Shown: in pieces, positions 55,480 through 64,000 of the stretch
How the letters are laid out: each line of letters opens with the position of its first letter
Numbering within the stretch: position 1 is the stretch's first letter
NCBI GenBank assembly: GCA_043228905.1
Contig: JBHGNT010000010.1
Coordinates: 4,526,001 to 4,590,000 of the forward strand
Length of the DNA stretch: 64,000 bases
Reading direction: 5' to 3'
From: Azolla caroliniana
Lineage: Eukaryota > Polypodiophyta
The notes under the pieces: generated by a model
What the model was told of the DNA's origin: nothing
The model's input: the letters and a program-made list of their open reading frames with translations, nothing else
The model's database searches: none
Program-made: the position numbers and the translations under genes

Positions 55480-56455
55480 ACTTTTCCAAGTGGTAGTTTT
55501 TATTCATCGGATACATAGCCAACCACAAGATAGGATCTCCCGTCGAGCCTTTGAGGCATCCTGATCTCTATATGCGTCTGGAGACACTAGCTCTTGGTAT
55601 AGCATTGTAGTGAGTTGGTTACTTGCAAATGGCATAGACATTAATAACCTACCTTCCCTTAAGTACAACCATGGGACTAGTCAAACTTTAATGTCTCATG
55701 AAGACCATAATAAACTAATACGCCAAGAAATATGGCAAATTTACACCTGATATACATGGATCACCCCACGAGAGCCACTCTCATCTAAAATGTTGTACTA
55801 TAAGGAACAATTATTGCACTTCTCTAAGTTAGGTTTTATTACACGACCAAGATATCTAGATACATTCTTATCAAATGCACTAAGGGTGGCCATTGGATAA
55901 CTTAGGATATCATCTCACCAACTTGAGATTGAGAATGGTCGGGCTAATAGAGTCCCTAGAGAGGAAAGGCTATGTAGATTATGTCACATAGAGATAGATG
56001 ATGAGTATCCCTTTACATGCAAGTGTCCAACCTATGCCGAGATAAGGGCGGAATACCAAGAGATATTAGGACCCTCTCCCACCCTCTCCAAACTATTAGA
56101 TACCCCAAATATAAAGAGACTAGGTAGGTATATCTTAGAGCTAAAACAACATAGGGAGAATAAGCTACAAAGTATTAACCATAACCCTTTTAATATTCAT
56201 CAACATGTAAGTAGTGTAATTTTTCAGGAACAAGGGGAAATGATGAATGTGGATACACTTACGCCACTCAACCTCTCTCTTGAGGAAGCAGAAATGCAAA
56301 GAACAAACAAACGCCCTCGGATGTTGGGCTTCAAAACAACTCGACGTGGAGTAGAAACAATTAAGAAGATAAGGGAACGTGAGCTACGCCAACTAGAAGC
56401 TATGGTTGGGGTACCTTCTACATTGGGACCACGGGGGGTCACACGAAACCCTTGA
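55480..56455 (+). pseudogene. LINE-like C-terminal fragment
   Basis: One plus frame with three stops (near 55562, 55749 and 55897) reads IVVSWLLANGIDINNLPSLK, LRVAIG.LRISSHQLEIENG and then RVPREERLCRLCHIEIDDEY followed by PFTCKCPTYAEIRAEYQEIL. The last part is the pattern of the cysteine-rich C-terminus after the RT of many non-LTR elements. A basic, Arg-rich tail (MQRTNKRPRMLGFKTTRRGV) ends at 56455. No RT domain is present upstream, and (CTTT)n repeats lie about 220 bp further on. Assigned by motif pattern only. Confidence 0.55.
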
Positions 56456-56676
56456 CCTCTCGCTTCTTTTCGAGAGACTTGGATGGAAATGAAACTAGGC
56501 CTAGTATAAAGTCATTTCATTGTAGACCATGTTTGTTATTTTACTAGAACTATTTAGCTTAAGCTCTATTTTTATTTTATTTTATTTTTACTTTCGATGA
56601 ATGGGTAAATATCCCATTTTGTTGTAAACCAATTGTCTCATGGGCCAATTTTGGCCTTAGAAGAGGTTAATATATC

Positions 56677-56700
56677 TTTCTTTCTTTCTTTCTTTCTTCT

Positions 56701-56740
<40 letters not shown>
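56677..56740. repeat. compound (CTTT)n(CT)n(CA)n microsatellite
   Basis: About five CTTT units, then about ten CT units, then about eight CA units. Confidence 0.95.
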
Positions 56741-56859
56741 TCTCTTCCATTGCATAGAATCACTCTCGAATCTTTACAGAGACTACCTCCACAACCCCAT
56801 TTATGTTCTCATCACCATAGTTCTCTAACCTTAAGGTCACTAGGTGTGTGTTAGTTCAT

Positions 56860-57250
56860 AAGGAATGAAAGGGGTAGGCATTTGAGTTATTCAGAATCCT
56901 ATAATAGAAGATAACCTCGAGTATTTCGTTACTTGACAACTTCTAATAAAGTAGTCAAGTGTGAAACAAACAAGGATCCTAGAGTTTGAGCCTATAAAGG
57001 AAGGTTGGTTACATTCATGAACTCCTAGGAGGTCATTACATAGAGATTCTAACAACGTGGCAAAGCTCTAGCTACAAACACGTTTTCCTCTTCCTTCAAA
57101 CCCAAGGTATCATGTATGTCCAAACTCAGTGGTATGGGACGTTGACACGGGGACTCGAATCCGTATCTCACATTCACTAGGGGGTGGTTAACAGGTGGTC
57201 TAGCACCCTCTCTTCCTTGTTTCCTACTTTAATTTGCTTAACATTAATTA
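56860..57250 (+). repeat. LTR-like segment related to the 9.4-9.9 kb LTR
   Basis: GTGGTATGGGACGTTGACACGG and ACTCGAATCCGT (57130-57160), with a GGGGGTGGTTAACAGGTGG stretch behind, parallel the end of the Gypsy LTR at 9732-9810 in order and spacing. CCTATAAAGG near 56990 could be its TATA box. Its left end is undefined. Confidence 0.4.
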
Positions 57251-58793
57251 ATATTCCTGCACATCCATGACCATGCACATTGTACTGGCATCCCCATCTA
57301 AGTCACATTACTTAACATCCAGTTCATAATGAACATCGGAACCCTAACCCTCTACATGTACCCCCTCAACTTCCACTACATGATGTTTCATAAATGAGTC
57401 TCCACAATCACAAACCCTCATTAGGAAAGTTCTCTCAATGACTCACGCCTTCACCCACCTTATTCTCCACTAATGTCTCAAACTATCATTGAGCACCAAC
57501 GACTATGTGGCTACCTACTTCATTAAATATTTTTGCATATGTTTTCTTGAGCATATCAAGTTGAATGACATGCTTCACATGGATATGGACAGGATGGAAA
57601 TATGAAAGGGGCCTACTCATCAACTCTCGATAGTACAATAGGTCCAAACTCCAACTTCTTTCCTACTTGCCTCCACCCACAATAACATCCAAGCCTTAAG
57701 CCCTAAGATTAGTTGTTTTCCCAATCTCAAGCCTTAACATAATATTTTTACCTAACTAAGCTTGTAATTATTATTGGAATGTGACAGTAATTATTTAAGC
57801 ACACGAGTGGAAGCTAAGTCATATTGGTGAATTCTATTGACTTCATTATGTAAGGAGCCCCTTCAATATGGTAAAGTATCTTGTGTGTTTAGTTTAAATC
57901 ATTAATCATGTGAATGTGATTAAGTCATAGAGTAGGATTAAAGTTTCCATCACTAGTTACCTAACGCATTAGTAGCTCGAGAACGGTTTACACCTACTCT
58001 CACCCGTCTCATGAACGAAAGGGAACATAGTTATACATGCTCATACACCACCCTTGAGGTGGGTTTCAAGAAGAAAACATGATCATTTTTTGGTGAAAGT
58101 ATCGAACAATAATACAATGAATGATGGCGCATAATGCGGCCTTTTACAACTTGACATAAGGTAGAGGCATAAGGGCATGATCCTTGTATAAACCATTGCA
58201 ACTTTATATATGATAGAGCGTGTTGTTTGTGTGGCTTGTTTCATGTTCATCAGTGGTTGAGAGAGTGATAAGTCTCTGCATGGGAGATATCCCTCCCGAA
58301 AATTTCATGTATGCATGGGAGGAGAAGAGTTGTACTTCATGATGGTGTGAGTCATAACATATGAAGGGAGACCAAACGTTTGGGGCGTGATGAGACCCAT
58401 GGGACAAGTTATTGTCTTGAGGTGGGGGATAGGGTTGAGATTCCATATGTTAAGATCACGACAAGGGAAGAGGAAGGACTATAACGCACTGAATCGTGTA
58501 CACATTTCACAATCACTATTACGACCCATCAACAGGAATATCCCCCCCATTTAGAATGCATTCCAGATCTCTTTCGGAAACCCTCTGATCTTTAGCTTGA
58601 GCTACGACAGGGAGGGAGAGTCGATGCCACGTTGGGCGCAAAATGGTGTGCAATACTGAGGTAAAAATAGCTATCTATCGGGTGGTTGTGTCATCAAGTA
58701 GCGGAACGTATCAAAACCGTGGGTGCCTTGCCTACACCGCCACCAGCTCGCGTGAATGCTGGGGTGGAGGAGAACACACGTGCTCTCTTCCTT
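57251..58793. other. spacer without recognisable gene
   Basis: Only short frames, none with family resemblance. No clear transposon ends. Confidence 0.55.
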
Positions 58794-58838
58794 TCCTCTC
58801 CTCTCCTCTCCTCTCCTCTCCTCTCCTCTCCTCTCCTC
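58794..58838. repeat. (TCTCC)n pentanucleotide microsatellite
   Basis: About eight nearly perfect TCTCC units. Smaller GAAT and ATTC runs follow at 58915-58930 and 59179-59205. Confidence 0.92.
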
Positions 58839-59417
58839 CACCGATTCGCGGGCGTAGCCAAAATGATTCCGAAAATCGAGAGAACTCGGACATGTTTTGT
58901 CCGGGGAGGAGCCGAATGAATGAATGAATGAAGGACTTGGCGAAGGTAAAAAAAAAAAACAAACCAACAATGAAGTATACAAATGATGAAGTCAATGAAG
59001 GAATGAATGGAGAAGGTGTGGTGTGTGTGTGTGTGGATGGGGATGATGGCCATATGACTGTCACACACAGATATTTTTCCATGGAGAAGTCTTCTGTCTC
59101 TCCCCCAGCCTTTTGGGTGGTGGGGGCTAATAATAGCTATGGCATTTTTACTCTACATTCCTTCCTTTTCATTCATACATTCATTCATTCATTCATTCAT
59201 TCATTTCCTGAGGCCCCCATTTTAAAGATTCACAGAGACAGGCAAAGCAGCCACAGAAGAAAATAAAGACTCAACTCTCTGCTTTTTTCTTCCAAAAGTG
59301 TGTAAGAGATCGATCGTCCCCCTACCCCCACCCCACAACCTTCCCTTGTTTCTCTTCCATTCCTTGTTCTTCTCCTCCCTGTGTGTGTTTTGCTTCTCCT
59401 TCTTCTTCTTTGGATCT

Positions 59418-60157
59418 GTAAGTATGTATTCAGCTTCTTCATAGATCATGGGTTTTTTCTTCTTCTTCTTCTCATTGATTAGGGTTTTCTTCGTTCTTTG
59501 TCAACTGTTCGGTTGGTTCTACATAGATCTCATTTGCTTTGTGTGTATTTCTTTGTTGTCTGATTTTCCTCCTGTATTTTTAGTTTTTTTTGTTTAGAAT
59601 AACATCTGTATTCATTCAATAAATCCTTTCCTATTTTGATCTAGAAAAAACCCTCTTTGAACACATCTGTGCGTTTTCTTCCGTTGAGATTTGACTGCCT
59701 ATTATTGGAAATACATGGGTTTGGAGCCATTCTTTGTGTGAAATGAGTGGGGTTTATAAAGTCAAAAGAGTCATTTAAGTTTCTACTTATGATTGAAGGG
59801 CCTCCGTATGTTTTTCTTAACATTATTGCATTTTGTCAAGATTTCACTCTAAGCTTATCAATGAATCATGCTAGTTTTGAGAAAACAAGAACCATTGTCT
59901 ACGGTTTCTGTTTGAAACATTAAGAAACCTGATCTAACATTTGACGCTAGATATCTTTTAATATTTGATCTGAAATGTGAAAGTAGAAATCTTTTAAGTT
60001 TTTTTGTATCTTATTGATCTTAAATGCGAAACGAGAAATCTGTAAGTTTTTGTCTCTTATTGGTGTAAAATTGAAGCCAGAAATAGTAGATTTCAACTTG
60101 ACTACAACATTTTTGAGACGCATACACGCATTAAGATGCTTCTATTTTTCGTTGTAG
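59418..60157 (+). other. candidate 5' UTR intron of the reticulon gene
   Basis: A strong donor (CTGTAAGTATG at 59416) follows a CT-rich leader, and an acceptor (TTGTAGGTAT) at 60156-60157 lies 20 bases before the start codon. A leader intron of 740 bp is common in plant genes and can raise expression. Not proven without transcripts. Confidence 0.6.
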
Positions 60158-60177
60158 GTATTTCAGGGTTAGGTATC

Positions 60178-62179
60178 ATGTCAGAATCACCTACAGTGTT
60201 GTCTTCCTTAACTGACAAGTTCCATGACTTAATTGATTCGAGTCATTCCGAGGTTAAACAAGAGCCCCCAAAACAAGAAGGTTCAAGTAATTCCGAGGTC
60301 AAAGATGAGCCCTCAAAACCTGTGAAAAAACGTCTTTTCAACCGAGAGAGGTCTCTACATGCCATTTTTGGTGGTGGAAAAGGTATTTGTTTCTGTATGC
60401 ATAAGTGTTTTTAACTATGAACTTTTCAATTGGACGGTGTGCAACGATAAATGATTGTAATTTAGTGTATGCATTTGGATGGTGTAAATGATACCTGAAT
60501 CAAAATTTAATGTTTTCATTTGGATTGTATATATATGATCCGTGAACCATGATTGAAATTGAATTTGATGGTGCCTAATTTGACTGAATGCATTTGGATG
60601 CTGTATAAATTGTATATGAAACAAAATGTGTCCATTTGGATGATTTACGAGTGATACATGAATGGCAATTGAGTGTATTCATTTGGATTATGTACTAGTG
60701 ATAAAAATGACACTTGAATGTATTCATTTGGATTATGTACCAATGATGAAAATGACAATTGAATGTATCCTTCTGGATTGTGCACTAATGATATATGAAT
60801 CACGATTGAATGTGTGCATTTGGATAGCATATTAGTAATATGCAAATCACAGTTAAATGCAATCATTGAGATGATGCGAAAATGGTACATAAATTACCAT
60901 TGAATGTATTCATTCTGATGGTGTAGAAATTATCTACGAATTATAATTGGACATATTCATTTGGATGTTCTATAAATGATTATTTCAGTTAAATTGGTAA
61001 TGCGGAATTTCCCAACCTGATTATTTTACTATTCTCAGCTGCTGATGCCTTCCTATGGAGGCATAAGATAACATCAGGAGCAATATTAGGCATAGCCACG
61101 ATTGCATATTATCTTCTTGAGCATTCAGGCTACAGTCTTTTGACGATTATCTCAAATATACTTCTTTTGGCCTTTGGTGTCCTATTTTTGTGGTCAAATG
61201 CTGCTGTTTTCTTAAACAGGTATAGTTAAAACTCAAGCTATACAATATAACAATGAATTTGATATATGTCTTAACAGATGCTTCAGAGTGTGATATAACT
61301 TGATACAAATATATCTGTTTTATGTTTTTTTCTTCCAAAAATGATAGGTCTCCTCCACCTTTGCCTAATCTCGAGATTTCTGAGAAGGTAGCAAATAGCT
61401 TGGCTTTGGCTTTGAGGGAGGAAATCAACAAAGCTTTGGTCATTGCTCATGACATTGCACTCGGAAAGGATTTGAAGAAGTTTCTTAAGGTGGTTTACTT
61501 CTAATTTTTCTGACAAAACATAAATAATGTTCTGGTTCGGATGTTCTTGATTTTGATTTTAATTTTAACTTTTAAGAGGTATATTTGTAGGTTGTGGCAG
61601 TTTTATGGGGTCTTTCTATTGTAGGAGGCTGGTTCCATTTTCTAACACTTGTCTATCTCGGTAATGTGTTGTCTATTTCGAACTCATTTCTCTATACATA
61701 ATGATTTAGGTAATAGACATGTACATATATGTTTAATCAACATTTGAGCATTCTGATAATGTAGATATCTTAATTCCCTTGTTTCCCTAGATTTCTTAAA
61801 TGGTGATGCTTTCATGCTGATTTGATGTAATAATCATGATGATCATGTATTATAATGATGGATGCATTTGTTAATCGTGGAAGAGTTATGTTAATCACTG
61901 TGTCCAATGATATGCAATTATTGTTGTTGCCTGCACTATCTTTGTTGTCTATGAGACATATGAAGATCTGCCTGAGGCATACTAATCATGAATGTGTTAT
62001 GATATGCAGTTATTGTTGTTGCCCACACTATACCTGTTGTCTATGAGACATATGAAGAACAGATAGAGACATACGCCAAATATGGATTTGAGGCAGCGCA
62101 AACACATTATAAAAAAGTTGATGAGACATTCTTCAGCAAGGTGTTCAAGAATTTCCCAAAGCTGAAGAAGACAGAGTAA
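60178..62179 (+). CDS. reticulon-like protein (RTNLB), five coding exons, 255 residues
   Basis: Exons 60178-60382, 61039-61219, 61348-61489, 61591-61660 and 62010-62179 join through GT/AG introns to one 768-base frame. Reticulons are ER membrane proteins whose paired hydrophobic hairpins wedge into the bilayer and bend ER tubules. Residues 1-66 are a hydrophilic, Glu/Lys/Ser-rich N-terminus (SEVKQEPPKQ repeated as SEVKDEPSKP). The domain starts at AADAFLWRHKITSGAILGIA (about 69), the first hydrophobic pair runs to about 125, the loop has LPNLEISEKVANSLALALRE, and the second pair covers VVAVLWGLSIVGGWFHFLTL and VIVVAHTIPVVYETYEEQIE. The C-terminus ends in Lys-rich KLKKTE, as plant RTNLBs usually do. 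Length fits the plant family (200-270). Probably functional. Confidence 0.95.
60440..60985. repeat. minisatellite-like array in reticulon intron 1
   Basis: About nine imperfect units of roughly 55-65 bp, each containing variants of TGAATG(T/C)ATTCATTTGGAT followed by ATG/ATGA-rich sequence. They fill most of the first intron in the coding region. Confidence 0.8.
61906..61981 (+). pseudogene. duplicated, splice-dead copy of reticulon exon 5 start
   Basis: The segment repeats 61998-62073 at an offset of 92 bp: ATGATATGCAATTATTG versus ATGATATGCAGTTATTG, followed by near-identical coding sequence for VVYETYE. In this upstream copy the acceptor AG has become AA. It lies within intron 4 and should be skipped. 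Confidence 0.85.
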
Positions 62180-62721
62180 GAGCTATGTAAATGCCCATCA
62201 ATAAGAGATGTACATATACTGGGACCCAAGGTTTATGTGACGAGAATGAAAATCTATGGTGTTTGTCTAGTTCAATGCAAAGATAAAATGAAATGGATAT
62301 GCATGAAGGAATGTCTTTATATGGCATTTTTTTTATCTTTTAAGCATTTGGGACATGGATGTTTAAAGTTTCTCTTAAGAGTTCTGTTGTTATGATGTGG
62401 AGGATGTATTAGTCTCAGAAGCTTAACTCCTTTTTCCATTTTTAATGGAGACATTTTTTGGGGGCGCTTTCTTATTGAATGTATTCATTCCTCCCGTGTT
62501 AGTGTAATGTCTCATGTACAATATTATGAACTCTTTTCAGTAACTAATGTTTATTCACCATGTCTATGCCTAATATTAGCTAAAATCATGGGAAACTTCC
62601 AAAATACCCCTAGCTTTTCTTGGGTATTTACCAGAATACACTGATGTTCCCCAAATAAATGGTAAATTCCCACGAAATTGTGATGGATTATGGGTATTTA
62701 GGCGTTTTGCTTCAGTTTATG

Positions 62722-62845
62722 TTTGGATCTATGCTACTGCTATGGTCATTTAGCTAGCATTATCTTTGGATCTATGCTACTGCTATGGTCATTTAGCTTA
62801 GCATTATCTTTGGATCTATGCTACTGCTATGGTCATTTAGCTAGC
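62722..62845. repeat. 43-44-bp tandem repeat, three copies
   Basis: TTTGGATCTATGCTACTGCT begins at 62722, 62765 and 62809. Copies are nearly identical. Confidence 0.92.
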
Positions 62846-64000
62846 TCAGGTTTGCGGTACTTACGATTTTAGTATTACCAAAGATCCTAGTGTGCTATGA
62901 AAACAAGTTTATGGTCCTTTTGTTGTTGAGCTAGAATCAGACTCTGAAAAACATTGTGTTGAATTTCATTGCAATCTACTAATCTGCTATCATTTTCTGA
63001 GTCAATTCTTTTGCTATTTGGTCAAGTGTAATTTAATATTTAGTCTAAGGGAAATTAAATGGGAGGATTTTTTTGAATTTGGGTTTGGAATTTAGGGTAT
63101 GAAACTGGAAGAACATTTTGAATTTGCACTGCATGTGTAATCTTTTTGTAGACTATATACCCAAGACATTGAGGGTGAACATTGGATTTGGGATAAAGAA
63201 TTGTATTATAAGATGATAAAAACTGTGTTAAGGAGATCAGATGTAAGGAATCTTGCAATATCAACAAATAGGTGAATGCATGGTTCATATGCTTTATCTT
63301 TCTTGAAGATGCTTTGTTGAGGTCATCTTTCACCCCCCTCATAAGATATCATATCCAAGACTTTGATCATACCACCAATAAGATACATTAAATCATAGAT
63401 CTATCACGATGACAACAAAAGAAAAGGAACGAAGAATTGAATGGTTTTGGATTATGACAAAACAAAGTCTTAAAGTATATTACGAGTAATCAGCATCTTC
63501 CCATCAAACCACATGATTAAGTATTTCATGTAATTTTTGTTGATATCCTATATGCTATAGAAAGGGCAAGTAACCCTTCAAGCATTGCATTGCATTGCAT
63601 GATGTGAATAATTTGAAAGCCAAACAAACATTAAAGGAGACTTGATAATATTATGGTTGTTTGCGTAATATCATCAAGTTTCATCACTACGTGCCCACAA
63701 AGAGAAGTGCCTTAGTATAAGGGAAAATAAGACGTAGCTTCTAAAATTTCCCTTGTAATGTGAGCTTGGGATTCACTATTTACACTCAAAGGTCACTTTA
63801 TAAGGATTTAGGTTCGTACAATTGTCAAGTTTACACCCCTATAAACCTTGACCCCCAACACTACGAATAAAATTTTCCATACAAATTGATCTATTATTTG
63901 TATGAGGACATGTAGGATTTCACACTTACAAAAGCGACATTAACATGTGCAAAGACTCCTCTTGATCTAAAGACAAGATTGTGACAATTTCTATTGCAAC
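62846..64000. other. spacer without recognisable gene
   Basis: AT-rich sequence with short frames only; nothing recognised on either strand. Confidence 0.6.

Overview
The window is nuclear DNA from a land plant, most likely a flowering plant. It holds two recognisable host genes with plant-type introns and a dense nest of retrotransposons in AT-rich spacer. I cannot name the species. There is no bacterial or organellar signature, no CRISPR array, and no rRNA or tRNA gene that I can support.

Layout. 1-4.9 kb: spacer with microsatellites and two tandem duplications (196 bp x2 and 169 bp x3). 5.0-7.0 kb: a two-exon CYP71-clan cytochrome P450 gene. 8.5-9.9 kb: an internally deleted Ty3/Gypsy element between two LTRs. 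9.9-20.5 kb: an old, degenerate minus-strand Ty1/Copia element (C1). It is split by a young, full-length minus-strand Copia element (C2, 12894-18293, 641-bp LTRs, target-site duplication ATTAC, one open gag-pol frame) and by a chromovirus-type solo LTR. 20.5-25.2 kb: spacer with a 5'-truncated LINE flanked by a 19-bp target duplication. 25.2-27.5 kb: the 3' part of a plus-strand Copia element (C3) with a solo LTR of the CGACA family inside its reverse transcriptase. 27.5-51.1 kb: a plus-strand chromodomain Gypsy element (G). Its integrase is interrupted by an 18-kb block (28772-46923), and its 3' LTR is interrupted by a MULE/FAR1-like DNA transposon. 51.1-55.4 kb: another degenerate Copia element (C4). 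55.4-56.5 kb: a LINE-like C-terminus. 57-64 kb: spacer around a complete five-coding-exon reticulon gene (60178-62179).

The 18-kb block is the most unusual part. It holds three minus-strand GC-rich elements of one divergent Gypsy group, called here the CGACA family after their LTR ends. E1 (28772-40837) and E2 (40842-46923) are autonomous-type but defective, and they sit head to tail separated by only 4 bp. E3 (33458-39052) is nested in E1. It has LTRs that look identical and encodes only one 1,398-residue Gag-like protein with no protease, reverse transcriptase or integrase. E1, E2 and E3 share the primer-binding site, polypurine tract and LTR ends, although most of the E3 LTR differs from the E1/E2 LTRs. 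All insertions of the family in the window, including the solo LTR, have 4-bp target duplications with a central CG. In E1 and E2 the Gag-protease frame ends at TTT TAG and the reverse transcriptase frame continues in +1, a candidate programmed frameshift. Together this looks like a gag-only parasite mobilised by partner elements.

The two host genes are functionally unrelated: an ER-anchored P450 monooxygenase and an ER-shaping reticulon. The other coding sequence belongs to transposable elements. Most approximate boundaries are flagged; boundaries fixed by a target-site duplication are exact.
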